Shown here: positions 27,880 to 36,241 of the stretch, piece by piece
Layout: each line of letters begins with the position of its first letter
How positions within the stretch are numbered: the first letter of the stretch is position 1
NCBI GenBank assembly: GCA_028292765.1
Contig: JAQGLR010000515.1
Coordinates: forward strand, 1 to 40,392
Direction of reading: 5' to 3'
DNA length: 40,392 nt
Source: Massilia sp.
Lineage (GTDB): Bacteria; Pseudomonadota; Gammaproteobacteria; Burkholderiales; Burkholderiaceae_D
Notes under the pieces: generated by a model
Told to the model about the DNA's origin: nothing
The model's input: the letters and a program-made list of their open reading frames with translations, nothing else
Databases searched by the model: none
Program-made: the position numbers and the translations under genes

Positions 27880-29271
27880 TCAGTGATGACTCTGGTGGCC
27901 AGTCGGCTTACGAACGGTTACCTCGATGTCCGTCGCCTTCGCGGCGGGCATGGCCTGGCCGCCGGCCGCCTGGCTGCGTACGGCAGCCGGCGGCTCTCCC
28001 TTCCACTCGTAGGCAACCGTGCCCGCCGGGTGCTTGTACCAGCCGGGATCCTTGTAGTCGCCCGGCTTCTGGTCCTTGCGCACTTTCAGGACCGTGAACA
28101 TTCCGCCCATTTCGACGCCGCCGAAGGGCCCCTGGCCCGTCATCATCGGCAGGGTGTTTTCGGGGATCGGCATCTCCATGTCGCCCATCGAACCGCCTTT
28201 GTCGCCCATGACCATGTAGTCCGGGATCAGCCTGGCGATCTTCTCGGCGACACCGCGATGGTCGACGCCGATCAGGGTCGGGACGTCGTGACCCATGGCG
28301 TTCATCGTGTGGTGCGACTTGTGGCAGTGGAAGGCCCAGTCTCCCGGTTCGTCCGCGACGAATTCGATGGCGCGCATCTGGCCCACGGCGACGTCGGTCG
28401 TGACTTCCGGCCAGCGCGACTCGGGACGGGTCCAGCCGCCATCGGTCCCGGTGACCTCGAACTCGTGTCCATGCAGGTGGATCGGATGGTTCGTCATCGT
28501 CAGGTTGCCGGTGCGGATGCGCACGCGGTCGCCCTGGCGGACGTTCATCGTGTCGATGCCCGGGAAGACCCGGCTGTTGAAGGTCCAGATATTAAAGTCG
28601 AGCATTTCGTTGACCTTTGGCGTATAGCTGCCAGGCTCGATGTCATAGGCGTTCAGCAGGAAGACGAAATCGCGGTCCACCGCGTGGTGTTTCGGATTCT
28701 TCGGATGGGTTACCCAGAAGCCCATCATCCCCATCGCCATCTGCACCATCTCGTCGGCATGCGGGTGATACATGAAGGTGCCCGGGCGCCGTGCGACGAA
28801 TTCGTAGACGAAGGTCTTGCCCGGCTGGATGCCGGGCTGGTTCAGGCCCGTGACGCCGTCCATGCCGTTCGGGAGGCGCTGGCCGTGCCAGTGGATGCTC
28901 GTGTGTTCAGGCAGGCGGTTGGTCACGAAGATGCGGACCCGGTCTCCCTCGACCACCTCGATGGTCGGCCCGGGGCTCTGGCCGTTATAACCCCACAGGT
29001 TCGCTTTCATGCCGGGGGCGATCTCACGCACCACCGGTTCGGCAATCAGGTGGAACTCCTTGACGCCCTTATTCATGCGCCACGGCAGCGACCACCCGTT
29101 CAGGGTGACGACCGGGTTGTACGGACGGCCGTTGGGCGGCGCCAGCGGCGCTTGCGTCGCCGCGGTAGTCATGATCGGTGCTTCCGGCAGCGTGGCGGCG
29201 CCCGCACGGCTTACCAGCCCGGCACCGACCAGCGCAGCGGCGCCGGTGAAGAAATCTCGACGCGAATTCAT
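27880..29271 (-). CDS. Multicopper oxidase (Tat-exported copper oxidase)
   Basis: MNSRRDFFTGAAALVGAGLVSRAGA; HWHGQRLPNGMDG, FMYHPHADEMVQ, HPIHLHGHEFEVTG, WAFHCHKSHHTMNAMGH. Confidence 0.95.
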   Translation of the reverse strand: MNSRRDFFTGAAALVGAGLVSRAGAATLPEAPIMTTAATQAPLAPPNGRPYNPVVTLNGWSLPWRMNKGVKEFHLIAEPVVREIAPGMKANLWGYNGQSPGPTIEVVEGDRVRIFVTNRLPEHTSIHWHGQRLPNGMDGVTGLNQPGIQPGKTFVYEFVARRPGTFMYHPHADEMVQMAMGMMGFWVTHPKNPKHHAVDRDFVFLLNAYDIEPGSYTPKVNEMLDFNIWTFNSRVFPGIDTMNVRQGDRVRIRTGNLTMTNHPIHLHGHEFEVTGTDGGWTRPESRWPEVTTDVAVGQMRAIEFVADEPGDWAFHCHKSHHTMNAMGHDVPTLIGVDHRGVAEKIARLIPDYMVMGDKGGSMGDMEMPIPENTLPMMTGQGPFGGVEMGGMFTVLKVRKDQKPGDYKDPGWYKHPAGTVAYEWKGEPPAAVRSQAAGGQAMPAAKATDIEVTVRKPTGHQSHH

Positions 29272-29299
29272 TGTTGATCCTTCATTACTGATTCCTTGT

Positions 29300-30715
29300 T
29301 TAATGTGCGGGGGCGGCTTCGGCGGAGGAGGACGCGGCCAGCGCCAGGGACGACCCTCCGGTTCCGCTGATAGCGGCCTGCAGGTCCGTGTCGGCGATCC
29401 AGTAGTCGCGCTGCGCTTCGATGGCAGCGTTGACGCCGGCGATCTGCGCGCGCGCATCGGCCAGCAGTTCGAACACACTCATCAGCATGCCGTTATAGCG
29501 AAGCAGGGTCTCTTCCGAGATCTTCTTCCGGAGCGGGACAAGCTCGTCGCGGTAGTGCCTGGCGACGTCATAGGTCGTCCGGTAAGCGGAGTAGGCCTCG
29601 CGCACCTGCGAGCGGGCCAGCGTGGCGGTGTCGGCGGTGCGGTGCACCGACTGCATGTAGATCGCCTCGGCCTTTGCAGTGCGAGCCCCGCCCCAGTCGA
29701 AAATCGGCAGCGCCAGTTCGATTTCGTAGCCGTTCTCGCGAGGAGACCCGGACTTGCTCGAGTTGACGTAGCCGGCGTCGAGGACGTTGATAAAACCGGT
29801 CGCCCTGGTGAGGCCCATCGCGCGCGCGGTCGCCTCCGTGTCCAGCTTCGCCAGGCGCACATCGAGACGCTGCTGCATGGCGATCGCTTCGATATTGCCG
29901 GCATCGCGTGGCGCCGCCGGTAGTTCTGGTAGCTTGTCCGGGAGCTGGAACGCCGTGTTCGCTCCCCAGACACCCATCAGTCGGGTCAGCCGTTCGCGGG
30001 CTGCCGTTGCGTTGTGACGCGTGCGGGCGAGCTGCGCCGTCGCCTCGGCGGAAAAGGCCTGCTCGCGTGCCTGGTCCAGCGCGCTCAGGTTGCCGACCTT
30101 GGTCATGCGCTGGGCCAGCTCGGCGCTTGCCTGGGCTGCCTCCCGGACCTGCTGCGCATAGCGGGCCGCCTGCACTGCCGCGACGGCATTGAAGTAGGCC
30201 TTGCGCGTGTCGGAAGCGAGGCGAACCGCTTCGGTTGCCGCAACAAGCTTGGCGCTTTCGAAGCGCCGGGATTCGATATCGCGGCGGATGGGGATGGTCA
30301 CCAGACCGACCAGGTCGAGCATCACACTGCGCTCGATCTCCGTTTCGCCGCCGCCGGACATGCGGCCAAAGCTGAAGCCTGGATTGCTCATGCGGCCTGC
30401 CTGCACGAGGTCGGCCTCCGCCACACCCAGTTCGGCGAGGGAAGCGCGCAGGCCCCGGTTGTTGAGGAGGGCGATACGTACGGCACTGTCGGCCGACAGC
30501 GGCTGCTTCAGCATTTCAGCAAGCTCGGCCCGGGCAGGCTCGCTCTCGCCAGTTGCTTTCGACAGTCGAATGTCCTGGCCTGTGCGCTCGGCCGTCAAAG
30601 TCGAGACCGCGTCGAGCCCGCCGTCTTTCGAAAAGCTGGCGCAACCGCTCAGAACAAGAACCGCAACGCCTGCGGCAATGGCGCGCAGCGAAGGAATTGG
30701 TGGCTTTATTGTCAT
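29300..30715 (-). CDS. TolC family lipoprotein outer membrane factor (no adjacent RND)
   Basis: VLVLSGCASFSKDG lipobox; OMF-type repeats; upstream of multicopper oxidase on same strand. Confidence 0.88.
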   Translation of the reverse strand: MTIKPPIPSLRAIAAGVAVLVLSGCASFSKDGGLDAVSTLTAERTGQDIRLSKATGESEPARAELAEMLKQPLSADSAVRIALLNNRGLRASLAELGVAEADLVQAGRMSNPGFSFGRMSGGGETEIERSVMLDLVGLVTIPIRRDIESRRFESAKLVAATEAVRLASDTRKAYFNAVAAVQAARYAQQVREAAQASAELAQRMTKVGNLSALDQAREQAFSAEATAQLARTRHNATAARERLTRLMGVWGANTAFQLPDKLPELPAAPRDAGNIEAIAMQQRLDVRLAKLDTEATARAMGLTRATGFINVLDAGYVNSSKSGSPRENGYEIELALPIFDWGGARTAKAEAIYMQSVHRTADTATLARSQVREAYSAYRTTYDVARHYRDELVPLRKKISEETLLRYNGMLMSVFELLADARAQIAGVNAAIEAQRDYWIADTDLQAAISGTGGSSLALAASSSAEAAPAH

Positions 30716-30727
30716 TGGTGCCTTGGC

Positions 30728-31051
30728 TTAGTCATGTTTGCTGTGATGTTTGCCGTGGTCGGCAACCGGCTGAACGACTGGCTTCGCGGCGGCTACCGGC
30801 GCCGCATGCCCGGCATGCCCGGGGGCTCCGGAGACGGTGTCGTTCGCGGTTCGCCAGGCCTTGTCAGGCCTCGCATCGCCCTGTTCCGGCTCAGGCAGGG
30901 AAACACGCGTCATGGCGGATTCATACAGCGCAGGCGGAACGGCAACGCGTGGGTCTGCCGGGTCGGGCGCGCGGGGGGATTGCTGGGCCAATGTGGAAAC
31001 AGGCACAGCCAGCAGGGCGCCAATCGTGGCGACCCAAAGCTTGAGTTTCAT
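30728..31051 (-). CDS. Small periplasmic His-tailed hypothetical protein
   Basis: MKLKLWVATIGALLAVPVSTLAQ signal; C-terminal HAGHAAPVAAAKPVVQPVADHGKHHSKHD; ends just before TolC gene. Confidence 0.75.
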   Translation of the reverse strand: MKLKLWVATIGALLAVPVSTLAQQSPRAPDPADPRVAVPPALYESAMTRVSLPEPEQGDARPDKAWRTANDTVSGAPGHAGHAAPVAAAKPVVQPVADHGKHHSKHD

Positions 31052-31154
31052 GGTCAATCCTCAAAATCGGAAACAGGGCGTGCATAGGCACGCGCGCAGG
31101 CTCAAGAGACGCAACGCCGGCAGCGTTAAACAGCCGGGTCAGCTCTTGTTTCGA

Positions 31155-31583
31155 TCAGGCGGATTGGTGCCGGGGAGGGCGCTGGGGGCCGTCCTGGATG
31201 AAGCCCACGAGCAAAGCCGCAGGCGAAGCGACGGCTGCATCCGAGCCGTCGAATGAAGGAACAGCGAGATCGGTCGATGGCGGTGCGGCCGCGCCGATGC
31301 AGAAAGACGAGCAGGCGCTGCAGGAGCCGTGCGATTGCTTCTCAACATCTGAGACTGATGAGCCCGTATCTGCGGGTAGCTCAGCCGCATGGCTTGCATG
31401 CTCCCCGCCGTGGTGGGCATGCTCGTCAGCCACCACTTCATGATGCGGCACAGACATACCGGCCGGTTCCTGCAACTGGTGATGGACCGGCGCGCAAGAC
31501 ATGCCAAGGCGGCCGGCGACCGCGTGGAGCGGTAGCACGGCAATCAGCAGCCAGAGCAGGAATGTCTTGAAGGTGCGGTTCAT
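31155..31583 (-). CDS. Small Cys/His-rich secreted or anchored protein
   Basis: MNRTFKTFLLWLLIAVLPLHAVAGRLGMSCAPVHHQLQ...HAHHGGEHASHAAELP...SHGSCSACSSFCIGAAAPPSTDLAVP; DUF2946/CzcI-like layout. Confidence 0.7.
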   Translation of the reverse strand: MNRTFKTFLLWLLIAVLPLHAVAGRLGMSCAPVHHQLQEPAGMSVPHHEVVADEHAHHGGEHASHAAELPADTGSSVSDVEKQSHGSCSACSSFCIGAAAPPSTDLAVPSFDGSDAAVASPAALLVGFIQDGPQRPPRHQSA

Positions 31584-31672
31584 GGTCGAGCCGAGTATAT
31601 CACGACAATTTTCGGCCAGTAATGGACTGAAGCCCGGGGTAAAGCCCGGGTGCGTCAGGCAACAAACTCCCC

Positions 31673-31703
31673 TTGACCTTCCTATCCAGGAAGGGTCCAA
31701 AGT
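31673..31703 (+). promoter_or_regulatory. MerR/CueR-type promoter, TTGACC-N19-CAAAGT with dyad ACCTTCC-tatcca-GGAAGGGT
   Basis: -35 31673-31678, 19-bp spacer, -10 31698-31703; dyad centred in spacer as in CueR-regulated copA promoters. Confidence 0.8.
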
Positions 31704-31738
31704 GAATCCTGTCCACGGCATGACGGGCGCCGGGAGAG

Positions 31739-31980
31739 TTGCACAAGCATCCTGAGCACCAGCACCAGCACCAGCACCAGCACCAGCACCGTGGCCATGG
31801 TCACCATTCGCATTCCGGCCAGATCCGCGTCGGCGCTGGCACAGCGATCGATTCAGGCGGTCCACTGGATGGGGAGGCGTTGCCTTCGGCTGAGAAACCG
31901 TACACCGACCCCGTATGCGGCATGAAAGTCGCGGGCAGGGAGGAGAACGCGTTGCGGCTGCGCGGGACGGGCGGAATCCA
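31739..31980 (+). pseudogene. N-terminal remnant of copper P-type ATPase-like protein (His-rich leader + YHS motif)
   Basis: HKHPEHQHQHQHQHQHRGHGHHSHSGQ...YTDPVCGMKVAGREENA then loss of the YHS continuation and no ATPase body; downstream of CueR-type promoter; no clean ATG start. Confidence 0.6.
31755..31790 (+). repeat. Hexanucleotide tandem repeat (AGCACC)6 encoding HQ dipeptides
   Basis: Six perfect copies of agcacc. Confidence 0.95.
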
Positions 31981-32147
31981 CAGGCCGAAGAAACAAGACG
32001 CGCGGGAGCAGCAGGAGGTAAGGCGAAATGCGTTGTCTCCGCCCCCGGTTGGCGCCGCATGCCTCGGGGCGCGCTTCGGATGACGGGTGTTCGTTATGGG
32101 GGCACAAGAGCCGGCGCAGGACTCTCCGGCGAAGGTCGAGATGCCGG

Positions 32148-32552
32148 TCAGGCAGCCGTCTCGCCGAGCTGCCTCAGGATTTCGCACTGCCCGGCCGGCC
32201 GAGTGGAGTCGCACTGCTTGCGGAGATCGGAAAGCTCCGAATGGAGCATGCGCAGGTCAGCGATCTGGCGGTCAATCTCAAGAATATGCCGGTCGACCAA
32301 CTCGTTGACGCCGCCACACGGCTGCTCGGGACGATCCTGGAACCCGAGCAGGGTGTGCACTTCGTCGAGCGACATGCCCAGCGCGCGGCAGCGTCGAATG
32401 AAGTGGAGGCGATCGATATGGACGGCGTCGTACAGCCGGTAGTTCGCCTGCGACCGGATGGGCGGAGGCAGCAATCCCTTCTGTTCGTAGAACCGAACCG
32501 TCTCCGCCAGGCACCCCGCCAGCTTCGCCAGTTCGCCAATTCGTATGTTCAT
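32148..32552 (-). CDS. MerR family regulator, Cd(II)/Pb(II)-responsive CadR/PbrR type
   Basis: MNIRIGELAKLAGCLAETVRFYEQKGLLPPPIRSQANYRLYDAVHIDRLHFIRRCRALGMSLDEVHTLLGFQDRPEQPCGGVNELVDRHILEI...RKQCDSTRPAGQCEIL. Confidence 0.92.
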   Translation of the reverse strand: MNIRIGELAKLAGCLAETVRFYEQKGLLPPPIRSQANYRLYDAVHIDRLHFIRRCRALGMSLDEVHTLLGFQDRPEQPCGGVNELVDRHILEIDRQIADLRMLHSELSDLRKQCDSTRPAGQCEILRQLGETAA

Positions 32553-32563
32553 GTCATCTCCGC

Positions 32564-32594
32564 TTGACCTTGTAGTAACTAGAGGGATTCTAAT
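32564..32594 (+). promoter_or_regulatory. MerR-type promoter TTGACC-N19-TCTAAT
   Basis: -35 32564-32569, 19-bp spacer, -10 32589-32594, in the regulator/CDF intergenic region. Confidence 0.8.
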
Positions 32595-32619
32595 GCACCT
32601 ATTATCCCTGGAGGTGCCA

Positions 32620-33252
32620 ATGTCGTCATGCTGCTCAGGATCGTCTGGTTCCCAACCGTTACCCCCCGACAACCGCTATCGCAAGGTTCTTTGGGTGGCA
32701 TTGTTCGTCAACTTTGCGATGTTCGGGGTCGAGCTGGTCAGCAGCTTTGCGGCCGGCTCCGTGTCCCTGTTGGCCGACTCGGTCGACTTCCTGGGCGATG
32801 CCGGCAACTATGCCGTGACCTTGTTCGTACTGGGCATGGCGGCCGTCTGGCGTTCACGCGCGGCGTATGCCAAGGGTGTCGTCATGGGGGCATTCGGCGT
32901 GCTCGTGCTGGCACGCGCGATGTGGATCGGTTTGAGTAGCCATGTGCCCGAGGCGCAGACGATGGGCGTGGTCAGCCTGCTGGCCTTCGCCGCGAATGCC
33001 TCGGTCGCGTGGCTGTTGTACGCTTTTCGTAACGGCGACGCGAACATGCGTTCCGTGTGGCTGTGCACGCGCAACGACATGATCGGCAACCTTGCGGTCA
33101 TGCTGGCGGCCTTGGGGGTATTTGGCACGAATTCCGGGTGGCCTGATATCGCAGTAGCAAGTGTCATGGCGGTTCTCGGCCTTTCGGCGGCGCGCGACGT
33201 TATTGGGCGTGCTCGTTCGGAAATGCGTAGCTTAACGATTTCCATGTCCTGA
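32620..33252 (+). CDS. Cation diffusion facilitator (CDF) family transporter
   Basis: RYRKVLWVALFVNFAMFGVELVSSFAAGSVSLLADSVDFLGDAGNYAVTL...RNDMIGNLAVMLAALGVFGTNSGWPDIAVASVMAVLGL. Confidence 0.92.
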   Translation: MSSCCSGSSGSQPLPPDNRYRKVLWVALFVNFAMFGVELVSSFAAGSVSLLADSVDFLGDAGNYAVTLFVLGMAAVWRSRAAYAKGVVMGAFGVLVLARAMWIGLSSHVPEAQTMGVVSLLAFAANASVAWLLYAFRNGDANMRSVWLCTRNDMIGNLAVMLAALGVFGTNSGWPDIAVASVMAVLGLSAARDVIGRARSEMRSLTISMS

Positions 33253-33256
33253 TCAA

Positions 33257-33613
33257 ATGCGCCGTTGGGTCCTCATCCTCATGCTGCTGGTTTATCCGTT
33301 CCAGGTTGCCCTGGCAATGGCGGACGGGTGCTGCGTGGCGACACCCGCGGGCATCACGCATCACAGCACGGGTCAGGACAACAGCCCGGCTGTGGCCGAA
33401 CCCGTGTTCCTGGCCGATGACGCCCGATCGACCCTGGCCGATCCCCACTGCCCGGCATGCGTGTTCGGGCAAATCCCTGGCATCCCCTCGAATGTCGCCG
33501 CCATGCCCGCTGTGGCGCATCACGTGGCCGCGATCGCCTTTGACATCCCCTTCCTGACGTCCGTGCCAGGGAGCCGCCCCGAGCGGCCCAACTGGCCTGC
33601 TGCCGCCAAGTAG
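33257..33613 (+). CDS. CzcI-like small periplasmic protein
   Basis: MRRWVLILMLLVYPFQVALAMADGCC...HHSTGQD...DPHCPACVFG; immediately upstream of czcCBA. Confidence 0.75.
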   Translation: MRRWVLILMLLVYPFQVALAMADGCCVATPAGITHHSTGQDNSPAVAEPVFLADDARSTLADPHCPACVFGQIPGIPSNVAAMPAVAHHVAAIAFDIPFLTSVPGSRPERPNWPAAAK

Positions 33614-33691
33614 CGCGCAGGCCTTCGAATGGCGAGCCGGCCGGCTCGCATGCTCCTGCGCGCCTGACCGATGTTTTTTTCAGGAGCACAA

Positions 33692-34984
33692 ATGATTATC
33701 CAACCCAAGCGTCTGCCGACGCTGGTCGCCCTATCCATTGTGGCCTGGTGCTGCGGCGTGGCTGCGCAGCCCCTGGGCAGCATGGCGCCGGGCACCTCTG
33801 CGCCCATCGACTTGCCGGCCGCGATCCGGCTCGCCCTCGAGCAGCCCGGGCTGCGCGCAGCGGCTCACGAAGTCGCCGCGAGCGAAGCAGCCGCCGACCA
33901 GGCGGGCAAGTATCCGAATCCCGAGCTGGAATATCTGCGCGAGGGCCACCGCGCCGGCACACGGACCACCACCGTCCAGATCAAGCAGCCGATCGAGCTC
34001 GGCGGCAAACGGCGCGCACGGGTCGCGCTCGCCGAAGGGGCTGTGGCCCTGGCGCGTACCGAACATGAGGCACGGCGCCAGCAGATCCGCGCCGACGTCA
34101 TCGCCGGTTATTACGCCGTCCTGGTTGCACAGGAAAGGCAGCAGCTGGCACGCTCGCTCATCGAACTGGCCCGCAGGGGTGTGGACGCCGCCAGCAAGCG
34201 CGTCGCGGCCGGGAAGATCTCGCCGATCGACGAGACGAAAGCGCGGCTTGCAGCGAGCGATGCCTCGGTCGAGCTGAACGGGGCCACCGGCGAGCTTGCC
34301 ATCGCGAGGACAAAGCTCGGCGCGCTGATCGGCAAACCGGCGCAATTGTTCACGCTGGCGGCGCAGTACCCGGAGCAGCTTCCCGCGGTGAAGCCGCTCG
34401 CGACATTGCTCGCCGACGTAGGCGAATCGGCCGCCGTGCAGCGCGCACGCCGGCAACTCGCCGCCCAGGTAGCGCAGACGGACGTCGAACGCGCGGTCCG
34501 GATTCCCGATGTGACGATCTCGATCGGCAGTCAACGCGACGACGAGGTTCAGCGCCGGCAGGCGGTGGTCGGCCTGTCGGTGCCGCTTCCGCTGTTCAAC
34601 CGTAACCAGGGCAGCCTCAGCGCGGCGCTGCGTCGGGCCGACAAGGCGCAAGACGAGCTGGCGGCCGTCCAGGTAACGGCCGCGTCGGAATTGGCGGGCG
34701 CATACACCCGGTACGAAGTTGCAAGGGGCGAGGTCGCGCTGCTGCGCCAGGACGTGCTTCCGAACGCCCAATCCGCGTACGAGCTGACCCTGAAGGGCTT
34801 CGAATACGGGAAGTTCCCGTTCCTTGACGTCCTCGATGCGCAGCGCACCTTGTTCCAGTCCCAGTCCCGCTATTGGAAAGCGCTGCTCGAGGCCTGGCGC
34901 GGCTTTGCCGACATCGAGCGCCTGGCAGGCCATGCCAATACAACAGAGCAAAACAGATTAACCGAGCCGGGATCACATCCATGA
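33692..34984 (+). CDS. czcC: TolC family outer membrane factor, CzcC-like
   Basis: OMF sequence (e.g. YPNPELEYLREGHRAGTRTTTVQIKQPIELGGKRRAR); first gene of czcCBA. Confidence 0.92.
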   Translation: MIIQPKRLPTLVALSIVAWCCGVAAQPLGSMAPGTSAPIDLPAAIRLALEQPGLRAAAHEVAASEAAADQAGKYPNPELEYLREGHRAGTRTTTVQIKQPIELGGKRRARVALAEGAVALARTEHEARRQQIRADVIAGYYAVLVAQERQQLARSLIELARRGVDAASKRVAAGKISPIDETKARLAASDASVELNGATGELAIARTKLGALIGKPAQLFTLAAQYPEQLPAVKPLATLLADVGESAAVQRARRQLAAQVAQTDVERAVRIPDVTISIGSQRDDEVQRRQAVVGLSVPLPLFNRNQGSLSAALRRADKAQDELAAVQVTAASELAGAYTRYEVARGEVALLRQDVLPNAQSAYELTLKGFEYGKFPFLDVLDAQRTLFQSQSRYWKALLEAWRGFADIERLAGHANTTEQNRLTEPGSHP

Positions 34985-36231
34985 CCAGGAAACAGACATC
35001 ACTGATCGCGCTGATGTGCGTGATTGCCGCCGTGCTTGCCGCCCTGATGCTGTGGCGCGAGCCGGCCAGACCTGGTGGGCAGGGGCACGAAGCGGGCCAT
35101 GAAGCGGGCCACGTACGCCATGCGGATTCGCACGGCCATGACGACCGCCACGAGGAAGCGGAAGGGGAATCGGATGAAGGGAAAGCCGAAGCCGTACGGG
35201 AACCCGGCGTCGCGATGACCGAGGCGCAGATCAAGGCCAACGGGATCGCCATCGACACCGCCGGGCCGGCGACGATCCAGGAGCGATTGCATTTGCCCGC
35301 ACAGGTCAAGGTCAATGCCGAGCGGACCGTCGCGCTCGCATCGCCTGCCGACGGTATCGTGCAGTCGGTGCCGGTGTCGGTCGGTACGCCCGTCAGGAAA
35401 GGACAGTCCCTCGTCGTCATCCAGAGCCCATCGGTGGCGCAGTGGCGGGCCGAATACGGCAGTGCCCAGCAGCGACTGAAGCTGGCGAGGACGAGCTGGC
35501 AGCGCGAGAAGTCCCTGTGGGACGAGCGCATCTCTGCACGCCAGGACCTGGATGCCGCGCAAAGCGCGCTGGGGGAGGCCGAGATCAACGCCCAGGCCGC
35601 AGGGCAGCGCTTGAGCGCCCTCGGGATTGCGGCGGTGGAAGGCAAGGGGGCGTCGAGCAGCGTGACTGTCCGCGCACCCCTTGGCGGCGTCGTGGTCGAC
35701 AAGCCCGCGGTCGCCGGCCAGGCAGTCGACGCAAGCAAACCCCTGCTCACAATCGCCGATCTGTCGCAGGTCTGGGTCGAAGCGGCGGTGCCGGCGGACA
35801 GCCTGGCACAGGTTGGCACCGGTATGCCGGCCCAGGTCAGCGTCAATGCAATGCCGAAACAGCTCAGCGGCACGGTGTCGTTCGTCGGACCCATTCTCGG
35901 CGAGGCGACACGCATGGCCACGGCCAGGGTAACGCTGCCCAACCCCGGACTGCGTTTGCGGCCGGGCATGCTGGCAACCGTCGACCTCCTGGGGCAGCAG
36001 GCAAGCATACCGGTGACAGTCGCAAACGACGCCATCCAGACCATCCATGAGCGCAGCGTGGTGTTCGTCCGGACCAGCGCCGGCTTCCGGCCCACGAGCG
36101 TGACGGTGGGCCGCTCGGACGGGAAACGGAGCGAGATCGTCAACGGCCTGGCGCCTGGCGTGAAATACGCGGCCAGCGGCAGTTTCCTGCTCAAGGCGGA
36201 CCTCGGCAAATCCGAAGCTGAACACCACTGA
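34981..36231 (+). CDS. czcB: Efflux RND periplasmic adaptor, CzcB-like
   Basis: N-terminal His/Asp/Glu-rich GHEAGHEAGHVRHADSHGHDDRHEEAEGE; MFP core; overlaps czcC stop by ATGA. Confidence 0.93.
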   Translation: MTRKQTSLIALMCVIAAVLAALMLWREPARPGGQGHEAGHEAGHVRHADSHGHDDRHEEAEGESDEGKAEAVREPGVAMTEAQIKANGIAIDTAGPATIQERLHLPAQVKVNAERTVALASPADGIVQSVPVSVGTPVRKGQSLVVIQSPSVAQWRAEYGSAQQRLKLARTSWQREKSLWDERISARQDLDAAQSALGEAEINAQAAGQRLSALGIAAVEGKGASSSVTVRAPLGGVVVDKPAVAGQAVDASKPLLTIADLSQVWVEAAVPADSLAQVGTGMPAQVSVNAMPKQLSGTVSFVGPILGEATRMATARVTLPNPGLRLRPGMLATVDLLGQQASIPVTVANDAIQTIHERSVVFVRTSAGFRPTSVTVGRSDGKRSEIVNGLAPGVKYAASGSFLLKADLGKSEAEHH

Positions 36232-36241
36232 TCGGGCAGAC

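Noticed and set aside
30014-31087. 357-aa plus-strand ORF
   Set aside because: Antisense to TolC lipoprotein and small His-tailed gene.
31631-31650. CCCGGG-GTAAAG-CCCGGG hairpin as terminator
   Set aside because: Short 6-bp self-palindromic stem, no T tract; could be chance in GC-rich DNA.
31755-31790. Possible CRISPR-like array
   Set aside because: Only a short perfect hexamer tract without spacers; coding microsatellite.
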